64,000 nt of DNA, taken from NCBI GenBank assembly GCA_033439265.1, contig JAVTVX010000027.1:8137001-8201000 (forward strand), given 5' to 3'. The DNA comes from Dillenia suffruticosa (Eukaryota > Streptophyta > Magnoliopsida > Dilleniales > Dilleniaceae). Positions 12,241-29,179 of the stretch are shown in pieces. Numbering within the stretch: the stretch's first letter is position 1; every line of letters starts with the position of its first letter. Under the pieces are notes generated by a model. The model searched no databases. It worked only from the letters and a program-made list of their open reading frames with translations, and was not told the origin of the DNA. The translations under genes were made by a program, and so were the position numbers.

Positions 12241-13046
12241 TTTTTACTTCTTTTTTTTTTTCATCTGTTTACCCTTTTTTTGTTTCTTTTTTTTTTTTAC
12301 TTTTTTTTTTCACCCTTCACCCTTCACCATTTCTTTTTTATTTTTTTTTATTTTTTTGGGTTTCTTCTTTTTTTTTTCACTTATTTTTTTTCCAGTTTCA
12401 TTGTTACCGATTGCTATTGTTCTTATTTTTTTACTTTTTTTTTTACCCTTCACTCTTTTTTTTTACTTTTTTTTCTTTTGATTTATACTATTACTGGTTT
12501 GTTACTATTCTTTTTTTGTTCTTCTTTTTTTTGTTTCTTTTTTTTTTTTTTACTTTTTTTTTCCATCATTCACCCTTCGTTTTTTTTTTCTTTTTTTGGG
12601 TCTCTTCTTATTCTTTTTTTTTTATTTTACTTCTCTTTTTTTTTTCCACCTTTCACTCTTTTTTTTTTTAGGATTACACTGTTAATGGTTTACTACTATT
12701 CCTTTTTTTTGTTTTTTATTTTTTTTTTATTTCTTGTTTTTCTTCCTTCATCCTTTTTTCCTTATTAATCTATCTCTTTTCTCTCTCCATTTTTTTTCAC
12801 TTCTTTTTTTTTGTGAATTTCATTGTTTTTGCAACTCTCTTTGGAAGTCTCTCCTCCTCTTGATATCTCTTGGTGCAATTTGATTTTTTTAGAATCATTT
12901 CCTTTTTTGGGTCCTTTTTAATTATCTAATTTATTAAAACACCATTCGATAAAAAAATTGTGAACTTGTACAGTTACACACCATTCAAGGTTTTTTTAAA
13001 AAAAACAAGTAGGGAGGGCAAGTGGGAGGAATTACCACATTGGATG

Positions 13047-13067
13047 GGAACAGTTTGTTACTGTTCC
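13047..13067. repeat. Perfect 8-bp-arm hairpin motif outside the duplication
   Basis: GGAACAGT and ACTGTTCC flank TTGTT. It follows the same preceding phrase (GGGAGGAATTACCACATTGG) as the other copies. Confidence 0.85.
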
Positions 13068-13300
13068 TTTTTTGGGGATTTTTTTATTTTTCATCCTTTA
13101 GCCTTCAGTATTTTTTTGTTCACCCTACACCCCTATTTTTTTTTTAATTTTTTTTAGGTCTCTTCTTTTTCTTTTTCTTTTTTATTTTTTTTCACCTATT
13201 TTTTTTATTCCCTTGTTATCCGTTTCCCATTGTTCCCTTTTTTTACTACTTTTTGTTGGTTTCTTTTTTTTTCTTTTTTTATTTTTTTTCACTCTTTACT

Positions 13301-13661
13301 CTTTTCTTTTAATAATTATAACGTATATAAAAATAAAGAACGGGGGCCAATGCCGCACCTTTTGCTGCCAGAACCCTCCTGGTTGTTATTATTGGTGTTC
13401 AATCAAGGTTTGAATAATGATGAGTACAGATTGGTTAGGTTTCAAACAGAGAATTTAATTTGTAATTCTGTAATAAATTTTAAAAGATGAGGAGAGGTAT
13501 TTTTATTTTTTATTTTTTATTTTATAAAGGTCGGAGATCATTCTCCATTCGGCAATAAATACCGCGAGGCGAGACAGTTTGGAGGCTATTTTTAGTTTTT
13601 AGTTTTTATTTTTCGTCTTTGGCTGCGGGGGACGTTCAAGAAGCTTGTGAAGCGTGCAGCA
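13301..13661 (+). promoter_or_regulatory. Upstream region and probable 5'UTR of ECD
   Basis: This is the only space between the poly-T domain and the ECD start codon, so the core promoter and leader should lie here. A TTTTATTTTATAAAGGTCGG stretch near 13512-13532 contains a TATA-like TATAAAG. The first ATG downstream in good context is the ECD start at 13662. Confidence 0.4.
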
Positions 13662-19317
<5,656 letters not shown>

Positions 19318-20599
19318 ACTAGTCAAGCACCGTCCCCTCCCTGTTTGGCCACTTATGTTGATGTGATCAGATTTTGCACGAAGAGTTTCCCAATTTTTCT
19401 TGGACTGCATCGAGGTTATATTTACCCAATACAGTGTACGTGCATAGGCTTACCTTTCTCGCTTCTCTTCTGGTTTTAGCGTATGTGCTTGCTCATCTAC
19501 GCCTTTTGATGTTGTACATTTTAATTTACCATTTGCTCTTATCTCGCACTAGGACTTTCAGAAATGAAATGTGTTAATGTTGGATGCTTATCTTAGAGAT
19601 GACATTAACATATGACTGAGTCTTTGTCATGTATTGTATCTCATGTCCATGTTTTTGGAGTTTCGCTTTCCTTAAAAAATTTGTATATACTTAATGACAT
19701 CCTGATAAATAATCATCGAATAAGCAAGTATCCTAATATTATATTTTCATGATGAGTAGAAGTCAGAAAGAGATTATTAGAATTCTTTTTTGTCAATATT
19801 GTAACATAAAAATGCAAGATGGATATGTAATTGTAGGACCCTTTTTAAATGATATACTTATTACTGTTACTATTATTACTATTACTATTACTACTACTAC
19901 TGTTATTATTATTTAAATAGTTCTCACTCTCGAACCACACCCTTAATTTCTTTTTTCTTATATTCTCCTTCGAAATTCTCTATCTTTATTTGAAAACCTC
20001 ATCTTTTTCATCCCTATTTCTTGCAAAAGCAATGTGCATATATGAAGAGAAAGAAAAAGAATCATGACAAAGTTTTATATAATATTCATTTTAGAAAAAC
20101 CTAAATTTAATATGATGAATATTATATATCACACTAAAGTGACATAATATATCTCTTATATATTTCATTTTAATTTTTTTTTTCTTTTGGTTATGTTCAA
20201 GAAAGTTTAGTGAGACAGGAATGAGATCATGCAAAGTTTTTTATTCAAAAAATTAATTTTTAGTCTATTAATATATAAATATGATTTTACTTTTAAAATT
20301 ACATATTTTTAATTAAAAGTTCTTATTATTATTTTTAAATGTGCTGTGATCATTTGAATTCTAATTATTAAAATAGAAACTTTTGTTCTGGGAAATTTTT
20401 GTTATGGTAATTTTAAGAATAAATATACCGGGACTTTAAATAGAAATAAGTAACATAAGAGGATTTGATTCGGTTGATAAATGCAATTATTATTATTATT
20501 ATTATTATTATTAGTTTCTAAAAATAGTTTATTCTTATTTTTTATTTTTGTTTTTAATTTTAATTTTATGTTATATTATATTATTTTATTATTTTTTGG
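19318..20599. other. ECD 3' flank and AT-rich intergenic DNA
   Basis: The first 300 bases are the likely ECD 3'UTR. The rest is AT-rich with short ACT/ATT repeats (19860-19915 and 20488-20512). No gene or recognisable element was seen. Confidence 0.6.
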
Positions 20600-21638
20600 G
20601 GGGCTCAATTTAAGGCTTGATCTTAGACTCTAAATCCTTGTTTCTTGTTGTGGTTCTTGTATGTGGGGATGGGAACTATCGCAATCATAAATAATATATT
20701 GTTTTTGTCAAAATTTATAAATAAGATTTGATGACAAATGCGTGAGGGGGGGAAGGGGGATAACATCATATCATATCATACAATAGAGATCTATGAATTG
20801 AATTCAATCTAATGTGGGAAGAGGAGCTTTTGATCTTGGACCATAAACCCTCTGTTCTTATTGCAGTTGTTGTATGTGGGGATGGGGACTATCCCAATCA
20901 TAAAATGTTTTTGTCGAAATTTTTCAATAAGATTTGGTAACAAATGCATGGGGGTGGAGGGGGATTTTTATATCAAATCATACAATAGAGATATGTGAAT
21001 TGAATTCAATCTCTCAGATGTGGGAAGTGGAGCTTTCGATCCTGGACCCTCAACCCTCTGTTCTTATTGCAGTTGTTGTATGTGGGGATGGGGATGACCC
21101 CAATTATAAATAACATATTGTTCTTGTTGAAATGTCTAAATAAGATTTGGTGACAAATGCGTGAGGGGGGGGGGATAATATCATATCATATCATATAATG
21201 GAGATACGTGAATTGAATTCAATATTTCAAATGTAGGAAGGGGAGCTTTCGATCCTGGAACCCAAACCCTCAATTTCCTATTGCAGTTGTTGTATGTCGA
21301 GATGGGGACTATCAAATCATAAATAATATATTATTTTTTGTAGAACATTTTAAATAAGATTTGGTGACAAATGCATGAGGGGAAGGGGGGATAATATTAT
21401 ATCATATCATATAATAGAAATCTGTGAATTGAATTCAATCTCTCAAATGTGAGAAGCAGAGCCTTCAATCCTAGACCATAACCCCTCAGTTTCTTATTGC
21501 GGCTGTTGTTATATGTGGGGATGGGGACAATCCCAGTTATTAACAGTGTATTGTTTTTGTTCAAAATTTTTAAATAAGTTTTGGTGACAAATGCGTGAGG
21601 GGGGAGGGGGATGATATCATATCATATAATAGAGATTT
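20600..21638. repeat. Tandem array of 206-219-bp monomers, left part (five units)
   Basis: The landmark GTGGGGATGGG(G/A)AC recurs near 20663, 20876, 21082, 21296 and 21515. Each unit also has AAATAAGATTTGGTGACAAA, a G-run block (GTGAGGGGGGGAAGGGGG type), repeated ATCAT words, GTGAATTGAATTCAAT, and a GGAGCTTTCGATCCTGGA phrase. Units differ from one another by substitutions and small indels. The array is cut by a copia element at 21638/21639. Confidence 0.92.
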
Positions 21639-22315
21639 TGTTAAATATAGTTTGTAATATGTAATGGGTATTTGTCCCACATTGAAAAGTTGAAGAGAAT
21701 GTGATGGGTATATAACCCATCAAATTTGAAACCATTTAAATTTGGTTAAAATGGTGTATTGGAGGGAAAATGAATTTTCAATAAATAATTAATTAAATAA
21801 ATAATTATTTAATTATTTAATTATTTATTTAATGGTCAAAGATAGGACACTTGTAATTTTTTTTAAAGACATAATTTGGAAATTAAATAAATTGATATCT
21901 TTTAATTAAAATGTTAACCAAATGATACCTATTGAATAAACCGTTGTTATTTTAAATTCAAAAGGATATATTCATTATGACTTTTGAATGAAAGGATTTC
22001 TCATTATTGCAATCTTTCATGTTCTATAAATATTCTCTCTCACCATTATGGAACTCTCTCCTTTTTTCTTTTTTAGATTTTCTGTCATTGGTAATTTTCG
22101 TGCACTGAAGCAAAAGGGCTCTATTTCGTTCTTGGAAGAAATTTGAGATTTTGCTGTCTCAAATTTCTGTTTTTTCGATTTGCATATCCTGAAAGAGTTT
22201 GCCATCAACCCAGCTAACAATACAGTGGGGGCATAATTTCCTTAAGAATAGTGATTGTTTCACGTGCAAGTCATTTCATTTTGTTTATCTCAAAGTCATT
22301 TCAACCTCTCTAACA
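21639..22315 (+). repeat. 5' LTR of copia element 2
   Basis: This 677-bp repeat has a TATA-like CTATAAATATTC at about 22022, a likely promoter for the element. It lacks a short block present in the 3' LTR near 27095-27125. Confidence 0.95.
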
Positions 22316-22337
22316 ATCTTAAGGAAATTATTCTACA
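22316..22337 (+). other. Primer-site position of copia element 2, self-complementary to its LTR
   Basis: The bases between LTR and gag ATG contain TCTTAAGGAAATTAT (22317-22331). This is the exact 15-base reverse complement of 22233-22247 within the same LTR. No TGG-starting tRNA 3'-end complement is present. Confidence 0.7.
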
Positions 22338-25300
22338 ATGGAGGCTACTGGATCTGAATCTGTTTTCAACAAGATGATCAACCCGAATATATTCAAACTT
22401 GATCGTTTTGATGGGACAAATTTCACTCGCTGGAAGGATAAACTACTGTTTCTTCTTACTGAGTTGAATGTTGTCTATCTTCTGAGTCCGAACAGACCAC
22501 CCATTCCAGAACCGAGTGAAAGTGATACTGATGAAATCAAAAACCTTCGTCAGAAATGTCAAGATGATGAAATTCGTTGTAGAGGATTCATTCTGAATTC
22601 TCTATCTGATCGATTGTATGATTTGTTTCGTCCGCTCAAGACTCCACAAGAAATATGGAAAGTATTGGAGAACAAGTATACTTCTGTAAAACAAGGTACG
22701 GACAGATTTCTTAGCATGAAATTTTTTGAGTTTCAAATGGTGGATAATAAATCGGTCATGGATCAAGTGGATGAGTTATTGGTCTTGGTGTCTAGACTCA
22801 ATGATTTAAAAGTAGAAGTGTCTGAACAATTACAAGTGGCTGCAGTTATTTCAAAATTACCAACCATTTGGAATAATTATCGAAAGAAATTATTGTACAC
22901 TTCTGAAAATTTTACGATAGACCAACTCTTAAAGCATATTCGAATTGAAGAGGAAACTCGAAATCGTGAAAATAAATATGCTTTGGAGTCTGAAAATAAG
23001 ATAAATCAAGTTGAGTTTAGCACTAAGATAGAGGAAAGAAAAGAAAATATGACAACTTTTCTGCTACTAATAGCAAGACCAACAATAAGAAAAACAAGTC
23101 ATGTTTTTTCTGTGGAAAGAAAGGTCATTTAAAGAAAAAATGCAGATTCTACAAGAAACTGAAATTGGAGGAAAACACTGGGAACAAAAAGACAAATATG
23201 GTTGAACATCAATCCACCACCGCAGAAATTATTGCCATGATTGCAGTACTTAACATCAGTATGGTTACAGAATGTAATATGACAGCAACAGAAAAATCTT
23301 CTGATTGGTGGTATGATTCTGGTGCTACTGTGCATGTTTGCAATAATAAAGATCTCTTCAAAATTTACACAGTGGCAACCAAGGATGAAAAGGTTCTTAT
23401 GGAAAATCATGACACAGCCAAAGTTATAGGAAAGGGAACTGTCGAATTGTTGTTTACTTCAGGAAAGAAGTTGATCTTGACAAATGTTTTTCATGTTCCG
23501 GATGTAAGAAAGAATCTGATTTCTGGAAGTGTACTTTGTAAGAAAGGCCTGAAAGTTGTCATAGAGGCAGAAAAACTCATTGTATCTAAAAATGGTGTAT
23601 TCATAGGACAAGAATATTCAAGTGATGGCATGTTCAAATTAAATATTAATAAAGTTGAAGTTTCTGCTTATATTGTTGAATCTTTTTTTGATTTATGGCA
23701 TGTACGTTTATCCCATATTAATTTTAATTCAATTAAATTTATATCTAGATATGGTTTTATTTCATGTGCCAACAAAGAATCAAGAAAATGCGAAATATGC
23801 ATACAAGCCAAGATGACTAAGAAACCATTCCCAAAAAATGAAAGGATTTCAGAGTTACTTGAACTTGTGCATTCTGATATATGTGAATTAAATGGTCATT
23901 TAACTAGAGGTGGAAATAGATATTTTATAATTTTTATAGATGACTGTTCTAGATTCACTCATGTTTATTTGATGAAAACAAAAAATCAAGCATTTAATAT
24001 GTTTAAACGTTACAAAGTTCTGATGGAAAATTAGTTGGAAAAGAAAATTAAAATGCTACGAAGTGATCGTGGTGACGAATATTTTCCAATTGAATTTTCT
24101 AATTTCTGTGAAGAAAATGGTTTGATTCATCAAACAAGTGCACCATATACCCCACAACAAAATGGTTTGGCAGAAAGAAAAAAATAGAACATTAGTTGAC
24201 ATGGTCAATTCCATGTTAATGCATGCCAAACTGACAACAAATTTATGGGGAGAAGCTTTATTAACGGCTTGTCATGTACACAACCGAATACCTTCAAAGA
24301 AAATGAAAAGTTCTCCATACGAGACTTTGAAAAGAAGAAAACCAAATTTGGGTTATTTGAGGGTATGGGGTTGCATTGCCTATTATAGAGTTCCGGATCC
24401 AAAAAGAACAAAATTGGGTTCGAGAGCTCTTAAAAGTGTCTTTGTGGGATATGCTGAAAATTCATAGGCATATAGATTATTGGATTTAGACTCTAATGTA
24501 ATTATAGAGTCAAGAGACGTTGAGTTTCTAGAAACTACATTTCTCGGTGATCGAACTACAAATCCACAATCAAATCAAGGAATTTGTTCTCCCACTTTGA
24601 CGCAGAATACTGTTATTCACCCTAATTCTTTCCATAAACGAAAATCAATTGACTTGTCAGCAGATCCTAGAAGAAGCAAAAGGGTACGTAAAGAAAAGAA
24701 CTTTGGTTCTGACTTTATTTCTTCACAAGCACTAACATTCTTGGTTGAAGGAAATAGAATTGAGGTACTGAATAAAATACCCATCGTATTACACTTGGAG
24801 CATGATCCCAAATCGTATAACGAAGCATTAGCTTCAAGAGATTCTGCCTTTTGGAAAGAAGTAATAAATGATGAAATGGATTCTCTTTTAACAAATGGTA
24901 CATGGGTACTGGTAGATTTACCTCCGGGATCAAAACCAATTGGATGTAAGTGGATATTCAAGAAAAAGTATAATACTGACAATACTATGCAAACCTTTAA
25001 AGCGAGACTAGTTGCTAAAGGTTTCAGACAAAAGGAAGGGATAGATTACTTTGATACATATGCTCCTATTGCTAGGATTACTACTATAAGAGTGTTGTTT
25101 GCTTTAGCATCAATCTATGATTTATATGTCCATCAAATAGATGTTAAAACAGCATTTTTAAATGGTGATCTTGATGAAAAGGTATATATGGAGCAACCAG
25201 AAGGATTTGTCCTTCCTGGTAATGAAAATAAAGTTTGTAAAATGGTAAAATCCCTGTATGGTTTAAAGCAGGCTCCGAAGCAATGGCACGAAAAATTTGA

Positions 25301-26384
25301 TAATGTGATATTATCAAATGGATTTAAATATAATGGAGCAGATAAGTGTATTTATTCTAAATTCACTACAGATTTTGGAGTGATCATATGTCTTTATGTG
25401 GATGACTTACTAATCTTTGGGACTAATATGTAAGGTATAAATGATACTAAAAGGTATCTGACTCAACATTTCAAAATGAAAAATTTGGGAGAAGTCGATA
25501 CTATTTTAGGAATAAAAATTAAGAAACATAGTGGGGGTTACGCTTTGTGTCAATCACATTATGTGGATAAAATACTTTCAAAATTTGACTACTTGGAAAT
25601 TAAGGAAGTTAATACCCCATTTGATATTTCTAACAAACTGATAGAAAATTTAGGAAGGTCCATAAGTCAATTAGACTATGCTAGTGCAATTGGTAGTTTG
25701 ATGTATGCTATGCATTGCACTAGGCCTGATATTGCTTTTGCAGTATGTAAACTTTCAAGATTTACACATAATCCCAGTGCAGATCATTGGAGAGCCATTG
25801 GAAGGGTTCTTGACTATCTTAAAAGAACCAAATTTTTGGGATTATTTTATAACAAATTCCCTTCGGTACTAGAAGGTTACACTGATGCTAGTTGGATAAC
25901 TAGTGTTAACGATAACAAATCGACGTCTGGTTGGATATTTAAACTTGGTGGAGGAGCAATTTCTTGGGTCTCTAAGAAACAGACGTGTATTACTCATTCA
26001 ACTATGGAGTCAGAATTTGTTGCATTAGCAACAGCCGGTAAAGAGGCAGAATGGCTAAGAAACTTATTGATAGAAATAGAGTTGTGGCCACAACCAATGC
26101 CAGCGGTCTCTTTACACTGTGACAGCGAAGCAACTATGTCTAGGGCATTCAACAAAATTTACAATGGGAAATCTAGACATATTGCTTTAAGACATGAATA
26201 TGTTAGACAATTGATTTCTGATGGTATCATCACAGTTGTCTATGTGAGATCTAGTAGTAATCTTGCTGACCCACTGACCAAAGGACTTTCGAGAGATAGA
26301 ATCAAAATTACTACAAATGAAATGGGTTTAAAGCAATTCCAATTTATCACCGGTAACAGGAACCTTACATTTCTTATTGTTTAG
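22338..26384 (+). pseudogene. gag-pol polyprotein of copia element 2, broken at five points
   Basis: The ATG at 22338 opens gag (FDGTNFTRWKDKL, then the UBN2-type region). A frameshift near 23040 in an A-rich run precedes the zinc knuckle (CFFCGKKGHLKKKC, about 23101). Protease (WWYDSGATVHVC, about 23310), GAG-pre-integrase (DLWHVRLSHINF) and integrase (HSDICE, SDRGDEY) follow. Breaks are TAG at 24032-24034, a frameshift in the A-run near 24180, TAG at 24465-24467 and TAA at 25431-25433. Reverse transcriptase keeps its active-site YVDDLL (about 25398). RNase H has YTDASW (about 25878) and ends after ADPLTKGL. All catalytic motifs I can check are present, so the damage is recent relative to elements 1 and 3. 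Confidence 0.93.
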
Positions 26385-26866
26385 CAATTCTAAAGGTTTA
26401 AAAGGTAGCAACAAGTTACTCTAGTGATAGACAACAAGCATTGGAACATTAATGCTTAAGAAAATGTGGGTGAATAATAATTATTCTTAATGGAGTTTTG
26501 TTCGGTTCAAGAGTAAGGAAAATCCAAATCTGAGATTTTCAAACTTCACCTATATAATCACGAGAAGTGGTGCCGTTTCTAATAAAGTTTGAGAATAAAA
26601 CTTTATAAGTGTTTATGAATTCATGAGATAGCACACGGTCATATTATGGTGTTAAAACTCACGATGAACGTATTAGAGTTTTGTAAAGAATTATAAGTAT
26701 TAAATTTTTCGATCTTGTCATGAGAAATTAAGGTTTAATAATTACTCACCTTGAATTTCGACAAGATTTTGAAAATATTATACTACCCTTTAGGTTTAAG
26801 TCGAGAGACACCTATTGCGGAGATAATTCCAAAAAGAAATTGTATTACTAATGGATATTACAAACT

Positions 26867-26877
26867 AAGTGGGAGAT
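26867..26877 (+). other. Polypurine tract of copia element 2
   Basis: AAGTGGGAGAT lies immediately before the 3' LTR start. This is the plus-strand primer position in LTR retrotransposons. Confidence 0.85.
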
Positions 26878-27585
26878 TGTTAAATATAATTTGTAATATG
26901 TAATGGGCATTTGTCCCACATTGAAAAGTTGAAGAGAATGTGATGGGTATATAACCCATCAAATTTGAAACCATTTGAATTTGGTTAAAATGGTGTGTTG
27001 GAGGGAAAATGAATTTTCAATAAATAAATAATTAAATAAATAATTATTTAATTATTTAATTATTTATTTAATGGTCAAAGATAGAGCACTTGGGCATTAG
27101 AAAATAAGTATTTTCGGTTATTTAATTTTTTTTAAAAGACATAATTTGGAAATTAAATAAATTGATATCTTTTAATTAAAATGTTAATCAAGTGATGTCT
27201 ATTGAATAAATCGTTGTTATTTTAAATTCAAAAGGACATATTCATTATGACCTTTGAATGAAAGAATTTCTCATTATTGCAATCCTTCATGTTCTATAAA
27301 TATTCCCTCTCACCATTATGGAACTCTCTCATTTTTTCTTTTTTAGATTTTCTGTCATCGGCAATTTTCATGCACTGAAGCAAAATGGCTCTATTTCGTT
27401 CTTGGAAGAAATTTGAGATTTTGTTATCTCAAATTTCTGTTTTTTCGATTTGCATATCCTGAAAGAGTTTGCCATCAACCCAGTCAGCAATATAGTGGGA
27501 GCATAATTTCCTTAAGGACAGTGATTGTTTCATGTGCAAGTTCTTTCATTTTGTTTATCTCAAAGTCATTTCAATCTCTCTAGCA
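26878..27585 (+). repeat. 3' LTR of copia element 2
   Basis: This 708-bp partner of 21639-22315 ends TAGCA and is followed by target-site copy GATTT. Confidence 0.95.
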
Positions 27586-28023
27586 GATTTGTGAGTTGAA
27601 TTCAATCTCTCAAATGTGGGAAGTGGAGCTTTCAATCCTAAACTCTAAACCCTCAGTTTCTTATCGTGGTTATCGCTGTATGCGGGAATGGAGGCTATCC
27701 CAATCATAAGTGACATATTGTTTTTGTCGAAATTTTTAAATAAGATTTGGTGACAAATGCATGAGGGGGAGGGGATAATATCACATCATATCATATCATA
27801 CAATAAAGATATGTGAATTAAATTCAATTTCTCAAATGTGGAAAGTGGAGCTTTCGATCTTGAATCCTAAACCCTCAGTTTCTTATTGCGGTTGTTGTAC
27901 GTGGGGATAGGGACCATCTCAATCATAAATAACATATAGAGGATAAATACGATTTTTAAATAAAATTTGGTGATAAATGTATAGGGTAGGGAGATAATAT
28001 CATATTATATCAAATCATATAGG
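27586..28023. repeat. Tandem array, middle part (about two monomers)
   Basis: The array resumes directly after the copia element. Two further units have the GGAGCTTTCAATCCTAAA / GGAGCTTTCGATCTTGAA phrase and G-run blocks, with a spacing of about 219 bp. It breaks off inside the ATCAT words near 28020. Confidence 0.9.
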
Positions 28024-28850
28024 GTTGGATCAACGAACAATCGATCTAATAGAATGGTTTCTATATCCCTTAATCAAATCTCGGATTTGAAAGTTAGAAA
28101 TAGAAAATACAACGTTAGGAGAGCTGCCCCTAATAAGATCCTTGTAAACGTTCGAATCGGATTAATTAAAATATAATTCAAGATATTGAGAATGAGAACA
28201 AAAAAAAAAAAAACTGTATCACGTAGGTCTAGCAATCAAATCTTCGAAGCCAGATTTTTATAAAGTATGGGTTTGACTCATTTAAAATTTTATAGGTTTT
28301 AAGTTCAAGATTTGTTCGAGAAAATTTGAAAAAATTGAAAAAATTGAAATTCAAGTTGATCCAAAAAATTAATAAGGTCTCGAGCCCGTTTTGGAACAGA
28401 TTTGAGCTTAAATCATAAAGTTCATTTTTAATATTTTTAATCTATTTCATAGTATAATAAATATAAAATAAAAATATATTAATTATTCAAAATAAAATAT
28501 AAAGTAAATATTACCGTATCAAATTAAATATTATATATTATTATAAATTAATAATAATAATATTATAAGAAATTAAGAAAAATTATATTAACAGTAATAT
28601 ATTAAATTTATCAAAATCACTATTGAAGTTATAATATTTTTGAAAACACAAGAAAACAATATTTGATTTTAAAGGAGGTAAGTATATAACGTGTTGAGCT
28701 GATCAATATCCAGACTCTGATCGTAATTAAAACGGCCCTAAATGATGGTCTTGAACTCGATCCGACCCTAAAACAGGCCGAGCTTGACCCTTCAAAACGG
28801 GTCGAGCTCAGGCAGAACTCGGGTCGGGTCGACGCAATTGCGAGTCCTAA
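28024..28850. mobile_element. Composite insertion in the tandem array (SINE-like part plus unclassified repeat)
   Basis: The array monomer is interrupted at about 28020 and resumes at 28851 with CATCATACAATGG. The first part (28024-28212) ends with GTTCGAATCGGATTAATT and then a 13-A run, resembling the 3' region and tail of plant tRNA-derived SINEs. Its A and B boxes are not clear. The second part is AT-rich with a GAGCTC/GGGTCG-rich end (28740-28840) similar to the repeat at 8862-9150. Target duplications were not identified. Confidence 0.4.
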
Positions 28851-28935
28851 CATCATACAATGGAGACGTGAATTGAATTCAGTCGCTCCAATGTGGAAGT
28901 GGAGCTTTCGTATCGTATCAAATCAAATCGAATCT
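28851..28935. repeat. Tandem array, right-hand end (partial monomer)
   Basis: CATCATACAATGGAGACGTG, GAATTGAATTCAGTCGCTCC and GGAAGTGGAGCTTTCG match the monomer. The sequence then departs from it after about 28915. Confidence 0.85.
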
Positions 28936-29046
28936 CTATCGTAGGTTCTAATCTGACGTGGCGTTACAGTGAACGACTGAAGCAGTGATTTCAAGAAGAT
29001 TCACACCCAAATCATATATGAAAGTGGACCTCCACAGGGGGTGAGC

Positions 29047-29082
<36 letters not shown>

Positions 29083-29179
29083 CAGCTGCCGAGGTGGAAG
29101 TCTCAGGTCTTGAGAGGCGAGAGTTCAAGATTCCGTTGGGAGGGACAACTTAACAACTCTACTTCTTCATTGCTATATC

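Larger units (their letters stand above)
10485..13300. repeat. 2.8-kb poly-T domain with tandem duplication and hairpin motifs
   Basis: The plus strand is dominated by T runs of 6-12 bases broken by CACC, TTC and CTTC words. A roughly 1-kb unit occurs twice (next entries), and looser copies of its motifs continue to about 13230. The recurring motif is a G-rich phrase (AAGTGGGAGGAAGTGCCAC), then a short inverted repeat of GAACAGT with ACTGTTC. Long Phe-rich open frames here (for example 10691-11545) are by-products of T runs. What generated the domain is not evident. Confidence 0.85.
21639..27585 (+). mobile_element. Complete, recently inactivated Ty1/copia retrotransposon (element 2)
   Basis: LTRs at 21639-22315 and 26878-27585 start TGTTAAATATA and end TAACA/TAGCA. 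The 5-bp target duplication GATTT is perfect (21634-21638 and 27586-27590). Removing the element restores a continuous monomer of the surrounding array. A polypurine tract (AAGTGGGAGAT) precedes the 3' LTR. The LTRs differ by about 35 substitutions over about 670 aligned bases by my count, roughly 5%, plus indels that account for the 31-bp length difference. The gag-pol frame is nearly intact, with two frameshifts and three stops. The sequence after the 5' LTR is not a tRNA-Met type primer site. Confidence 0.96.

Noticed and set aside
10691..12768. Long open frames (up to 284 codons) of almost only Phe, Leu and Ser in the poly-T domain
   Set aside because: They follow T-run composition, begin at arbitrary points, repeat with the DNA duplication, and have no domain or splice context.
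13647..13661. Upstream non-ATG start for ECD (GTG at 13647)
   Set aside because: A plant nuclear gene is expected to start at ATG, and the first one in frame is at 13662.
20600..21638. Regularly spaced repeats that could suggest a CRISPR-like array
   Set aside because: The repeats are contiguous 206-219-bp monomers without unique spacers, in plant nuclear DNA.
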